From the NCBI RefSeq assembly GCF_000974445.1, contig NZ_BBOJ01000029.1:1-64000 (forward strand): DNA of 64,000 bases. Direction: 5' to 3'. The notes below the pieces were generated by a model. That model saw only the letters and a program-made list of their open reading frames with translations, searched no databases and was not told where the DNA came from. A program made the translations under genes and the position numbers. The DNA comes from Lentzea aerocolonigenes (GTDB lineage Bacteria; Actinomycetota; Actinomycetes; Mycobacteriales; Pseudonocardiaceae). This document shows positions 17,844 through 26,171 of this stretch, piece by piece (the stretch's first letter is position 1; every line of letters begins with the position of its first letter).

Positions 17844-18683
17844 GTGCGCATCAAAACCGTGCTTGCGGCGCTCGTTCTGGCGCTGATCCCTGCCACCGCC
17901 CCCGCCGTCGCCACCGCGGCGGCCAATCCCTACGAACGCGGCCCCGCACCCACGGCCGCATCTGTCGAGGCCTCCCGTGGCACGTTCGCCGTCACGTCGG
18001 CCGCCGTCGCCCGCCAGTCGAACTTCGGCGGCGGCACCGTCTACACACCGACCAGTGATCTCACGTTCGGCGCTGTCGCCATCTCACCGGGCTTCACCGC
18101 CACCCAGACGTCCGTCGCGCACTTCGGTCCGCGGCTCGCGTCCTACGGGTTCGTGGTGATCACCATCAACACCCTGTCCGGCTGGGACGACCCCGACAGC
18201 CGTGGTCGTCAGCTGCTGGCGGCACTGGACTACGTGGTCCGCACCAACCCGCGCGTCGACGCCTCGCGCCTCGCCGTGATGGGGCACTCGATGGGCGGTG
18301 GCGGAGCGTTGCGCGCCGCCGCGTCACGTCCGGCCCTGCAGGCCTCGATCCCGATGGCCGGCTGGCACACCACCAAGAACTGGTCGACCGTCCAGGTGCC
18401 CACCATGCTGGTCGGCGGCCAGAGCGACCCCACCGCTCCCGACTCGCAGCACTCGCTGCCGTTCTACAACTCGATCACGGCCGCACCCGACAAGGCCTTC
18501 GTCGAGCTGCGCGGTGGCGACCACTCCGATCCCCGCAGCGACAACGCCACGGTCCGCAAGTACACGCTGTCGTGGCTCAAGCGGTTCGTCGACGACGACC
18601 TGCGCTACGACCAGTTCCTGTGCCCGGCGCCCGCGCCGAACACGCTCATCTCGGCGTACCTGGACACCTGTCCGCACGCCTGA
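17844..18683 (+). CDS. Secreted cutinase / polyester hydrolase (PET-hydrolase-like)
   Basis: The 279-aa exported alpha/beta hydrolase closely resembles actinobacterial cutinases: mature N-terminus NPYERGPAPT, GFVVITINT, and triad Ser149 (GHSMGGGG), Asp195 (GQSDPTAP) and His227 (GGDHSD). Cys260 and Cys276 (FLCPAP ... DTCPH) correspond to the conserved C-terminal disulfide. Such enzymes hydrolyse cutin and often synthetic polyesters; activity on PET is not shown by sequence alone. His instead of the more common Trp precedes the nucleophile. The GTG at 17844 lies 11 bases after GAGG and opens on a signal peptide. Confidence 0.9.
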   Translation: MRIKTVLAALVLALIPATAPAVATAAANPYERGPAPTAASVEASRGTFAVTSAAVARQSNFGGGTVYTPTSDLTFGAVAISPGFTATQTSVAHFGPRLASYGFVVITINTLSGWDDPDSRGRQLLAALDYVVRTNPRVDASRLAVMGHSMGGGGALRAAASRPALQASIPMAGWHTTKNWSTVQVPTMLVGGQSDPTAPDSQHSLPFYNSITAAPDKAFVELRGGDHSDPRSDNATVRKYTLSWLKRFVDDDLRYDQFLCPAPAPNTLISAYLDTCPHA

Positions 18684-18694
18684 TCCGTGACGGG

Positions 18695-18729
18695 GTGCTG
18701 TGCCGGCGTGCGACGGCCTGGCACAGCAC
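18695..18729. terminator. Bidirectional terminator hairpin between cutinase and VOC genes
   Basis: GTGCTGTGCC (18695-18704) and GGCACAGCAC (18720-18729) form a perfect 10-bp stem with a 15-nt loop, placed between two converging stop codons. There is no T-run, as is common in GC-rich actinobacterial terminators. Confidence 0.6.
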
Positions 18730-19167
18730 TCACGACTCCCTGGTGAACGGACGCGGCAACCCCTCCGGCAGCTCCAGCGGCACGGTGTAGAAGCGGAGCT
18801 CGTGGCCGTCCGGGTCGTGCACGTCGAGGAGAACCCAGCCGACCGGCGTCCTGATGACCCCGCCGTGCTCGACACCGCGTTCGGTCAGGTGTGCCGCGAG
18901 CGCCTCGATCGCTTCCTGGCCCGGCACGCCGATGGAGAAGTAGTCGAACCCGGCCGCGGCGGCCGCGCGATCCGGGTTGAGCCGCAACGCGAGCGGCGGT
19001 CCACCTCTGGCGTGGTCCAGGGAGACACCCATCCGCACGCCCTGCTCGACGAAGTTGACCATCAGCTCGTAGCCGAGGTTCGTCGTGTACCAGTCCAGCG
19101 ACTTCTCGAGGTCGGACACCGGCAGTTTGAGGTGGTGGATGCCGTCCAGCAACGGTGTGGTGCTCAT
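18730..19167 (-). CDS. VOC-family (glyoxalase/dioxygenase-like) protein
   Basis: The 145-aa protein has two vicinal-oxygen-chelate half-domains: GIHHLKLPVSDLEKSLDWY at residues 9-27 and VGWVLLDVHDPDGHELRFYT at the C-terminal end, with metal-ligand-like His and Glu. It may be a metal-dependent lyase/dioxygenase or a resistance protein; substrate unknown. It is divergent from a TetR gene and shares with it a 53-bp region containing twin operators, so it is almost certainly the TetR target. Confidence 0.85.
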   Translation of the reverse strand: MSTTPLLDGIHHLKLPVSDLEKSLDWYTTNLGYELMVNFVEQGVRMGVSLDHARGGPPLALRLNPDRAAAAAGFDYFSIGVPGQEAIEALAAHLTERGVEHGGVIRTPVGWVLLDVHDPDGHELRFYTVPLELPEGLPRPFTRES

Positions 19168-19182
19168 CGGTGACCCCCTGAT

Positions 19183-19216
19183 TGCAGTGGGACTGCACTT
19201 ATGCAGTTAGACTGCA
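19183..19216. promoter_or_regulatory. Two tandem TetR operators in the VOC/TetR divergent promoter
   Basis: The half-site pair TGCAGT-N3-ACTGCA occurs twice, at 19183-19197 (spacer GGG) and 19202-19216 (spacer TAG), with centres 19 bp apart. Both are perfect inverted repeats. They fill the gap between the two divergent start codons, leaving only 4 bp before the ATG of the TetR gene, so binding would block both genes. Confidence 0.78.
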
Positions 19217-19220
19217 ACAC

Positions 19221-19853
19221 ATGCCAGGAGACGTCAACAGGGATCTGCGGGCGGCGCGCCGGGCGGACACCGAGGTCCGGATCGTCGAGGCGGCCACAGA
19301 GCTGTTCGTCGAACGCGGCTACGTCGCCACGACGCTGGCCGACGTGGCGAAACGAGCGGGCGTGGGGGCTCGCACGGTGTACGTGCGGTTCGCGACGAAG
19401 GCCGCGCTGTTGCAACGCTGCCTGGACGTGGCGATCGCGGGGGACCACCACCGCGTGGCCGTGCCCGACCGCGACTGGTTCCAGCAGGCGATGAACGCGC
19501 CGACCGCCCAGGAACGCATCGCGCGCATGGCCGGGATCAGCAGGCAACTGATGGACCGCACCGGGTCGTTGCTCCAGGTGGCACAACAGGCCGAAGCGGT
19601 CGAACCTGAGATCGCCGAACGCGCGCAGGCGGCCCGTGCGATGACGCATCAGGCCATCGGCGGCTTCTTCCGGAAGCTGGCCGCCGACGGCCTGATGTCG
19701 GACGAGAACGTGGACTGGGTCGCGGAGACGGGCGCGGTGCTCGGTCAGGCCGAGACCTACCTGCTGCTCACCAGGACCACGGGGTGGAGCGTCGAGGAGT
19801 ACGAGTCGTGGCTGGCCGAGACCTGGACACGACTCGTCGGCACTCACTCGTAG
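19221..19853 (+). CDS. TetR-family transcriptional regulator
   Basis: The 210-aa regulator has an N-terminal TetR HTH (RIVEAATELFVERGYVATTL, ADVAKRAGVGARTVYVRF) and an all-helical ligand domain. The ATG at 19221 is preferred to one at 19182, because the latter would make the duplicated operator part of the coding sequence. No Shine-Dalgarno lies ahead of it, so the mRNA may be leaderless. Its 3' end overlaps the converging ABC permease gene by 10 bp. Confidence 0.88.
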   Translation: MPGDVNRDLRAARRADTEVRIVEAATELFVERGYVATTLADVAKRAGVGARTVYVRFATKAALLQRCLDVAIAGDHHRVAVPDRDWFQQAMNAPTAQERIARMAGISRQLMDRTGSLLQVAQQAEAVEPEIAERAQAARAMTHQAIGGFFRKLAADGLMSDENVDWVAETGAVLGQAETYLLLTRTTGWSVEEYESWLAETWTRLVGTHS

Positions 19854-22363
19854 GCGATCGCGTCCAGCACGTTCAGGCGCGCCGCACGGATCGCGGGCAG
19901 GATCGCCGCGATCACACCGACGAACGCGGCCACCACCAGGTACTGGACCATGGTGACCCAGGGGAACCCGATCTCCGAGATGCCCTGGTCCTTCAACGCC
20001 TGCACGGTCGCGAGCCCCAGCGCCACACCGACCGCGAGGCCGAGCACGGCGCCGAAGACCGAGATCACCACGGACTCGACGGTGATCATCCGCATCACCT
20101 GCGCCCGCCGCATGCCGATGGCCCGCAGCAGACCCAGCTCGCGGGTCCGCTCGATCACCGACAGCGCCAGGGTGTTGATGACGCCGAGGACGGCGATCAG
20201 GATCGCCAGCGCCAGCAGGATCTGGATCATCAGCAGGACCGTGTCGAACTGCGAGGTCGTCTGCTTCACGAACCCGCTGCGGTCCTGCACGGTGATCTCC
20301 GGGTTGTCCGCGAACAGCGGCTCGACGCGCTTCTGCACGTCCGCCACCGGCGTTCCCGGCTTCACCTGGACGAACGCCTGGCCGATCTGGTCGGACCGGA
20401 AGCTCTTGGCCGCGGACTCCGGCAGCACCAGCGCGCCTTGGAGCACCTGCGTCTTGGCCCAGATGAACCCGACCGTGTAGGTCTGCGGCTCGGCCTTGGC
20501 CAGTTGCAGGGTCACCGTGCTGCCGACGGACCAGCCCTTCTCGGCCGCGAGGTCCTCAGGCAGTGCGAGCTGGCCGTCCTTGAGCGGTGCGATGTCGCCG
20601 AACTTCGGCTTGAGGCCGAACATGGTCTTCATCGCGGCCACGTCGGTCGGGGCGATCGCGAACATCTGGTTCTCGCCCTGCAGCACGCCGTCGGAGGCCC
20701 AGCCGAACGCCGAGCTCACGCCGTCGGTCTGCTCGACCTTCGTCAGCACGTCCCGCTTGAACGACGCGGGCTGGCCCTCCATCTGGCCCTCGCCGGAGAT
20801 GATGAGGTCCGTCTGGATCTGGCCCGCGGCGAGCTTCTCGATCGACTTGGTCGCCGACGTCAGCACCACGCTCACGCCGGTGATCAGCGAGATGCCGACC
20901 ATCAGCGCGGCCGCGGTGATCGCGGTCCGGCGCGGGTTGCGCGCGGAGTTCCTGCGGCCCAGGAGCCCCGGCATCGACCACGACAGCAGGCGGCCGATCA
21001 GCGACACCATCGGCTTGGACAGCAACGGGGTCAGCAGCGCGACACCGACGAACGCCACCAGGATGCCGCCGAAGATCAACGTCAGCGACGCCTGGTTGAA
21101 GCCGAAGCCCAGCGCCGTGCCGCCCGCGGCCACCACGAGAGCGCCGATGATCGTGATCTTCGTCAGCGGCCGGTCCGGCGTCGCCGCCTCGCGCATCGCC
21201 GCGACCGGCGCGATCCGCGACGCCCGCAGCGCCGGCATGACCGCCGCGATCACGGTGACGACGATGCCGACCGCGAACGACGAGATCACCGCCGACATCG
21301 GCACGCCGATCCCCGCGAGCTGCAGGTTCGTGCCGCCGACGGAGCTGAAGATCTTCGCCAGCAACGCGCCCACGCCGATGCCGGCCCCGAGACCGATGAT
21401 CGACGCGATCAGTCCGATCACGAACGCCTCCAGCACCACCGAGCCGATGACCTGGCCGCGCGAGGCGCCCATCGACCGCAGCAGCGCGAGCTCACGCGTG
21501 CGCTGGGCGACGATGATGGAGAACGTGTTGAGGATGATGAAGATGCCGACGAACAACGCGATGCCGGCGAACCCGAGCAGCACGTAGTTGAAGAACTTCA
21601 GGCCCTCGTTGATCTGGTCGGCCTGCTCCTTCGCCAGCGCCGCACCGGTCTTCACGTCGAACTTGGCACCGAGCTTCGCGGCGACGGCGTCCCGCAGGGC
21701 GTCGTCGGACGTGCCCTGAGCCGCCGTCACGGTGATCGACGAGAACGCGTCCTTCTTGCCCAGCAACAACTGTTGCGCCACCGGTTCGGTGAACGCCACC
21801 GACAGCTCGCCGCCCAGCGACTCGCGGCCGCCCGCGTACTCGTAGATCCCGGTGACCTTGAAGGTCTTCTTGGGCTCCAGCGTGAGCAGCCCGATCTCGT
21901 CGCCCACCTTGAAGCCACCGGTCGACGCGAGATAGGCGCCGAGGACGACCTCGTTGTCGGCGGCGGGTGCCCTGCCGTCGCGGATCTTCTCCTGGCCCGT
22001 GCCCGTCCAGTTCGAGCCGAACCGAGGCGCGCCGGACGTGGTGATGACCTTGTTGTTCTTGCCGATCGGGCGCACGGAACCCTGCACCTCGCCGACGGCG
22101 GACGCCACGCCGGGCACCGACTTGACGTCGGCGATCGCCTGGGGCGTCAGGGGTTCCGGCTCCTTGCCCTTCTCCTGCTTCGGCGACACCGACACGTCCG
22201 TGTTGGCGAAGGCCGACGAGAACAGGTCGGTGAACGACCGCTGGAGCGTGTCGGTCAGCACGAACGAACCGGACACGAACATCACGCCCAGCACCACCGC
22301 GAGCGCGGACAGCACCAGCCGGAGCTTGCGCGACAGCAAGCTCTTGAGAGTCGCCTTAAACAT
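19844..22363 (-). CDS. FtsX/MacB-like ABC transporter permease
   Basis: The 839-aa membrane protein has the duplicated FtsX-domain topology seen in actinobacterial ten-helix permeases: an N-terminal helix, a large extracellular domain, a helix group near residues 255-450, a second extracellular domain and a final helix group near 710-839. Conserved SLLSRKLRLVLSALAVVLG opens the protein and RTRELGLLRAIGMRRAQV marks the cytoplasmic loop. Such permeases transmit ATPase movement to the exterior, for lipoprotein, peptide or antibiotic export. It overlaps the ATPase gene by 8 bp. Confidence 0.9.
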   Translation of the reverse strand: MFKATLKSLLSRKLRLVLSALAVVLGVMFVSGSFVLTDTLQRSFTDLFSSAFANTDVSVSPKQEKGKEPEPLTPQAIADVKSVPGVASAVGEVQGSVRPIGKNNKVITTSGAPRFGSNWTGTGQEKIRDGRAPAADNEVVLGAYLASTGGFKVGDEIGLLTLEPKKTFKVTGIYEYAGGRESLGGELSVAFTEPVAQQLLLGKKDAFSSITVTAAQGTSDDALRDAVAAKLGAKFDVKTGAALAKEQADQINEGLKFFNYVLLGFAGIALFVGIFIILNTFSIIVAQRTRELALLRSMGASRGQVIGSVVLEAFVIGLIASIIGLGAGIGVGALLAKIFSSVGGTNLQLAGIGVPMSAVISSFAVGIVVTVIAAVMPALRASRIAPVAAMREAATPDRPLTKITIIGALVVAAGGTALGFGFNQASLTLIFGGILVAFVGVALLTPLLSKPMVSLIGRLLSWSMPGLLGRRNSARNPRRTAITAAALMVGISLITGVSVVLTSATKSIEKLAAGQIQTDLIISGEGQMEGQPASFKRDVLTKVEQTDGVSSAFGWASDGVLQGENQMFAIAPTDVAAMKTMFGLKPKFGDIAPLKDGQLALPEDLAAEKGWSVGSTVTLQLAKAEPQTYTVGFIWAKTQVLQGALVLPESAAKSFRSDQIGQAFVQVKPGTPVADVQKRVEPLFADNPEITVQDRSGFVKQTTSQFDTVLLMIQILLALAILIAVLGVINTLALSVIERTRELGLLRAIGMRRAQVMRMITVESVVISVFGAVLGLAVGVALGLATVQALKDQGISEIGFPWVTMVQYLVVAAFVGVIAAILPAIRAARLNVLDAIAYE

Positions 22364-23111
22364 GCGGCACCGCGACCGAGTCGAGGTGCTTCATCGTGTC
22401 CAGAACCTCTTCCGCGGACGGCGACAGCAGCTCGCGGACGATCTGGCCGTCCTTGAGGAAGATGACGCGGTCGGCGTACGAAGCGGCGTTCGGGTCGTGC
22501 GTGACCATCACGATCGTCTGCCCGAACTCGCGGGCGGACCGCTGCAGGAACCCGAGCACCTCGGCGCCGGACTGCGAGTCCAGGTTTCCGGTCGGCTCGT
22601 CCGCGAAGACGACGTCGGGCCGTGAGACGAGCGCACGCGCACACGCCACGCGCTGCTGCTGGCCACCCGAGAGCTGCGTCGGCCGGTGGGTCAGCCTGTC
22701 CCGCAGACCCACCGTGTCGACGACGACGTCGAACCACGCCTTGTCGACCTTCTTGCCGCCGATCGCCAGCGGCAGCGTGATGTTCTCCTCGGCAGTCAGC
22801 GTCGGCAGCAGGTTGAACTGCTGGAAGATGAAGCCGACCTTGTCGCGCCGCAGGTCGGTGAGACCGCGGTCCTTCAACCCGGTGACCTTCGTGTCACCGA
22901 TCCACACCTCGCCGCCCGTCACGTCGTCGAGGCCCGCGAGGCAGTGCATCAGCGTCGACTTGCCCGACCCCGACGGGCCCATGATCGCGGTGAACCTGGA
23001 CCGTTCCAGTTCGACGCTCACCCCCGCGAGCGCGGTCACGGCGGCGTCGCCGGACCCATAAGACTTCCACACGTCAACGGCTCTGGCCGCGACTCCATCG
23101 GACGCGCTCAC
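22356..23111 (-). CDS. ABC transporter ATP-binding protein (LolD/MacB type)
   Basis: The GTG at 23111 lies 8 bases after AGGAGGGG and gives 251 aa; a longer in-frame start at 23165 lacks such a site. Walker A is GPSGSGKST, the Q-loop FQQFNLLP, signature LSGGQQQR and Walker B VVFADEPTGNLD, all typical of LolD/MacB-type ATPases paired with FtsX-like permeases. The permease gene follows with an 8-bp overlap. The substrate is not indicated. Confidence 0.93.
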   Translation of the reverse strand: MSASDGVAARAVDVWKSYGSGDAAVTALAGVSVELERSRFTAIMGPSGSGKSTLMHCLAGLDDVTGGEVWIGDTKVTGLKDRGLTDLRRDKVGFIFQQFNLLPTLTAEENITLPLAIGGKKVDKAWFDVVVDTVGLRDRLTHRPTQLSGGQQQRVACARALVSRPDVVFADEPTGNLDSQSGAEVLGFLQRSAREFGQTIVMVTHDPNAASYADRVIFLKDGQIVRELLSPSAEEVLDTMKHLDSVAVPHV

Positions 23112-23236
23112 CTGTCTGTCCCCTCCTGTGGGTTTCGTGCGCACCATCATCAGCGACACGGACACACCGAAGGGTCAGGTTTCCCACTGAGATGGACCCT
23201 GAGATTAACCCCGGTGCCCCCGCCCCGAGCCGCCAC

Positions 23237-23254
23237 GCTGAGAGAACTCTCAGC
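23237..23254. promoter_or_regulatory. 18-bp perfect palindrome upstream of the ABC operon
   Basis: GCTGAGAG (23237-23244) and CTCTCAGC (23247-23254) are perfect inverted arms around AA, 126 bp before the ATPase start and 78 bp past the preceding gene's stop. The tight 2-nt spacer fits a protein-binding site better than a terminator loop. No regulator gene is adjacent. Confidence 0.4.
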
Positions 23255-23331
23255 TGCGCCGCGTGCGCGCGAAGGTGCGTTGGAGGAAACGGTATTTCAC
23301 CGCTGCCGCAGTGTCTTCAGACTTCGGAGTA

Positions 23332-23817
23332 CTACGCCGTCAACTTCCGTCGCATCGGGACGGTCGGTTCCATCCGCCATGAAACCAGTTCGACGCGCAG
23401 GCCTTCCCTCAACGCGTTCTCGGCGAGCCAGTGGTCCACGTCCTCGCGGTAGGCGCGGGCCGGCCGCGGCCAGCGGTCCAGCCACTCGACGAACGCCGCG
23501 TTGCACGCGATCGGACCGCCCGGCGGACGCACACCCAGCACGAGCACGGGATCTTCTCCGGCGGTGAGAACAGCGGCGGTGTCGTGCGCACCACCGAAGA
23601 AGATCCGGTCCGCACCCAGCTCGCGGGCCTTGTCCGCCACCCCGAAGAAAGCCGACCCACGCCCGTGCGCGCGCACCACGAACTGGTGCGCGCGGAAGTC
23701 GGTGTCGAGGAACTCGTCGGCGTACGTGCCGTCGTCGGCCAGCACCAGCACGTTCGTACCGCCGGGGAGTGCCCCGACCTGAGCGGGATGCGTGATGCCG
23801 ATGACGTTGATGCCCAC
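23332..23817 (-). CDS. Hypothetical protein
   Basis: The 161-aa protein has no family I recognise. It starts MGINVIGITHP and contains alternating beta-strand/helix character (NVLVLADDG, RIFFGGAHDT, PVLVLGVRP), suggesting a small soluble alpha/beta fold. It has no signal peptide or membrane helix. It lies between the ABC operon and the LLM flavoenzyme gene, all on the minus strand, with spacing that does not force an operon. Confidence 0.6.
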   Translation of the reverse strand: MGINVIGITHPAQVGALPGGTNVLVLADDGTYADEFLDTDFRAHQFVVRAHGRGSAFFGVADKARELGADRIFFGGAHDTAAVLTAGEDPVLVLGVRPPGGPIACNAAFVEWLDRWPRPARAYREDVDHWLAENALREGLRVELVSWRMEPTVPMRRKLTA

Positions 23818-23863
23818 GGCGACGATCCTGCCGAACGAGTGTTAACCCTTGGCAGCGCTTGCG

Positions 23864-24850
23864 TTAAACAAGTTTCGGAAGCACCTCGGCACCGAACAGG
23901 CGGATGGTCTCGATGACCGACTCGTGCGGCATGCCGCCGATGTCCACCATCACGAGGTGCGTGTCGATGGACAGCTGTTCCGCCAACGTGTTCAGCCGCT
24001 GCGCCACTTCCTCCGGCGTCCCGCACACCGCCGCGCCGTCCATGATGGCGTCGACGTCGATGTCGCCGTCCCCGCGCCACGGGTCCGCGAACCGCGCGTA
24101 CTCGGCCAGGTGCGGCCGCCACCGCTCGCGCGCGTCCTCGTGGGCGACGAACACGTGGCTCGGCACGCCGACCCGTCCGCCGGGGAACCGTTCGCGGTAG
24201 CGCTGCACGACGTCCGAGTACATCGACGGGTCCCGCAGCGTCGACGGCAGCATCAGCGGCATCTCCAGCTCGGCGCCGAGATCCGCCGAGACCGCCGAGC
24301 CCGACCCGATCCACACCGTCGGCCGCGGCGTCTGCACCGGCCGCGGCGTCGTGGTCACCTCGCTCAGCTGGCCGCGGAACCGCCCGTCCCAGCTCACCGA
24401 CGGCTCCTCCAGCAGCTTGAGCAGCAACCGCAGGTGCTCCTCGAACCGCGCCCGCAGCTCACCGGGCTGCACGCCGAACGCCGCGTCCGTCTGCTGGTCG
24501 ACCCCGCGCGCCACGATCAGCTCGGCCCGCCCGTCGGACAGCACGTCTAGCGTCGCGAGCGCCTCGGCCACCAGCACCGGGTCGCGGTGGGCGAGCAGCG
24601 TCACGCCCGTGGAGAGGCGCAACGTGGACGTCCGTGCCGCCACCGCCGCGAGCAGCAACTCCGGCGCGGACACGATGTACCGGGTGAAGTGGTGCTCACC
24701 GATCGCGACGCCCGCGAACCCTGCTTCCTCGGCCACCACCGCCTGCTCGACCATCGCCCGCAGCCGGTCGGCCTGCGACACTTCCTCGCCCGTGCACGGG
24801 TTCGGCAGGTGGTCACCCAGGATCAGCAGGTAGACGTCCATGGCCGTCAT
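23864..24850 (-). CDS. LLM-class flavin-dependent oxidoreductase
   Basis: The 328-aa protein is a luciferase-like monooxygenase: GVAIGEHHFTRY in the N-terminal barrel, LSTGVTLLAHRDPVLVAE, and DGRAELIVARGV for phosphate/flavin contacts, then a C-terminal CGTPEEVAQRL. Members use FMNH2 or F420H2 to oxidise small molecules; substrate and cofactor cannot be told here. An internal Met three codons in is an alternative start. It diverges from a small acetyltransferase gene. Confidence 0.88.
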   Translation of the reverse strand: MTAMDVYLLILGDHLPNPCTGEEVSQADRLRAMVEQAVVAEEAGFAGVAIGEHHFTRYIVSAPELLLAAVAARTSTLRLSTGVTLLAHRDPVLVAEALATLDVLSDGRAELIVARGVDQQTDAAFGVQPGELRARFEEHLRLLLKLLEEPSVSWDGRFRGQLSEVTTTPRPVQTPRPTVWIGSGSAVSADLGAELEMPLMLPSTLRDPSMYSDVVQRYRERFPGGRVGVPSHVFVAHEDARERWRPHLAEYARFADPWRGDGDIDVDAIMDGAAVCGTPEEVAQRLNTLAEQLSIDTHLVMVDIGGMPHESVIETIRLFGAEVLPKLV

Positions 24851-24879
24851 TTTCCATCCGTCCGGGGCAAGATGGTTGA

Positions 24880-25149
24880 GTGGTCACCAACAACGAAGCC
24901 GAAAGCCGCTACGAGATCCACGTCGACGGCGCGCTCGCCGGGTTCCTCGAGTACCGGACCGTCGGCGGCGTCCTCGCCCTCGTGCACACCGAGGTCGACG
25001 ACGCCTACGCCGGCCAGGGTCTCGGCGGCAAGCTCGCCAAGTACGCACTGGACGACGCCGTGGCCCGGGATGTCAAGATCTCACCGTTGTGCCCGTTTGT
25101 CGCGAAGTACATCGACAAGCACCCGGAATACCGTGTTACCGTCCGGTAA
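24880..25149 (+). CDS. Small GNAT-like N-acetyltransferase (YjdJ type)
   Basis: The 89-aa protein matches the short GCN5-related group: an N-terminal beta sheet (YEIHVDGALAGFLEY), the acetyl-CoA loop GQGLGGKLAKYALDDA and the C-terminal PLCPFVAKYIDKHPEY characteristic of the family. The function of these single-motif acetyltransferases is largely unknown. Translation starts at GTG 24880; the Shine-Dalgarno is weak. Confidence 0.85.
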   Translation: MVTNNEAESRYEIHVDGALAGFLEYRTVGGVLALVHTEVDDAYAGQGLGGKLAKYALDDAVARDVKISPLCPFVAKYIDKHPEYRVTVR

Positions 25150-25181
25150 TAGTTGTTGTCGCTAACAATGAGGTGGCGAGC

Positions 25182-26171
25182 GTGTGGAGTGAGCCAGGCG
25201 CGTTCGAGGTGGCACCAGGTGTGCACCGCATCCCGCTGCCGTTGCCGAACGACGGGCTGCGCGCGGTCAACGTCTACGCGATCGAGGACGGCGACGGCCT
25301 GGTCATGGTCGACTCGGGCTGGGCGCTCGACGAGGCCCGTGACCAGCTCGAGGTCGCGCTCGGGACGTTGAACAAGGGTTTCGACGACATCCGCCGGTTC
25401 CTCGTCACGCACGTGCACCGCGATCACTACACGATGGCGGTGTCGCTGCGCCGGCTGTTCGGCAGCAAGATCGGCCTTGGGCTGGGCGAGCAGCCGTCGT
25501 TGCTGCACATGCTGCACGGCCAGGACGACCAGCACGTCGCCGACCTGCGCAAGTGGGGCGCGAGCGAGCTGGCCGAGACGTGGATCAGGATCATGCACCA
25601 CGTCGACCGCGGCGAGGCCCTGCGCGACTACGAGGAGCCCGACGAGTGGCTCACGGCGTCGACCCTCGACCTCGAACACCGCAGGCTCGAGGTCGTCCCG
25701 ACCCCCGGTCACACTCGTGGCCACGTCGTGTTCGTCGACCACACCGCGAAGGTCCTGTTCTCCGGCGACCACGTGTTGCCGCACATCACGCCGTCGATCG
25801 GCTTCGAGCCGCTCAGGCCCGAACTGCCACTGGGCGACTACATGACGTCGCTCAGGCTCACGCGCGCGTTGCCGGACCTCAAGCTGTTGCCCGCGCACGG
25901 CCCGGTGACCGACAGCTCGCACGCCCGCGTCGACGAGCTGTTGCAGTTCCACGAGCAGCGGCTGGAGGAGATCGGCAAGGCCGTGGCGGGCAGTGCGTTC
26001 GAGACCGCCCGCAAGATCGGCTGGACCCGCCGCCAGCGCCGGTTCGACGACCTCGACATGTTCAACCAGGTGCTGGCCATCGGTGAGACGGCCGCTCACC
26101 TCGACGTTCTGGTCGAACGTGGTGAATTGACCAGAACGGAGAACGCCGGCGTGCTCGAATACCAGACGTGA
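25182..26171 (+). CDS. MBL-fold metallo-hydrolase
   Basis: The 329-aa protein has the metallo-beta-lactamase fold with the zinc motif THVHRDHY (variant of HxHxDH), a downstream PTPGHTRGHV His, SGDHVLPH, and a C-terminal helical extension. It belongs with glyoxalase-II-like hydrolases; substrates are unclear. The GTG at 25182 is chosen because GAGG at 25170-25173 is 8 bases upstream. It overlaps the acyltransferase gene by 4 bp, so the two are co-translated and may act on related lipid substrates (inference). Confidence 0.87.
   Translation: MWSEPGAFEVAPGVHRIPLPLPNDGLRAVNVYAIEDGDGLVMVDSGWALDEARDQLEVALGTLNKGFDDIRRFLVTHVHRDHYTMAVSLRRLFGSKIGLGLGEQPSLLHMLHGQDDQHVADLRKWGASELAETWIRIMHHVDRGEALRDYEEPDEWLTASTLDLEHRRLEVVPTPGHTRGHVVFVDHTAKVLFSGDHVLPHITPSIGFEPLRPELPLGDYMTSLRLTRALPDLKLLPAHGPVTDSSHARVDELLQFHEQRLEEIGKAVAGSAFETARKIGWTRRQRRFDDLDMFNQVLAIGETAAHLDVLVERGELTRTENAGVLEYQT

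Noticed and set aside
19784-22456. 890-codon plus-strand ORF
   Set aside because: It lies antisense to the FtsX-like permease gene. Its translation is Arg/His/Asp-rich low complexity with no family likeness, a shadow frame of GC-rich DNA.
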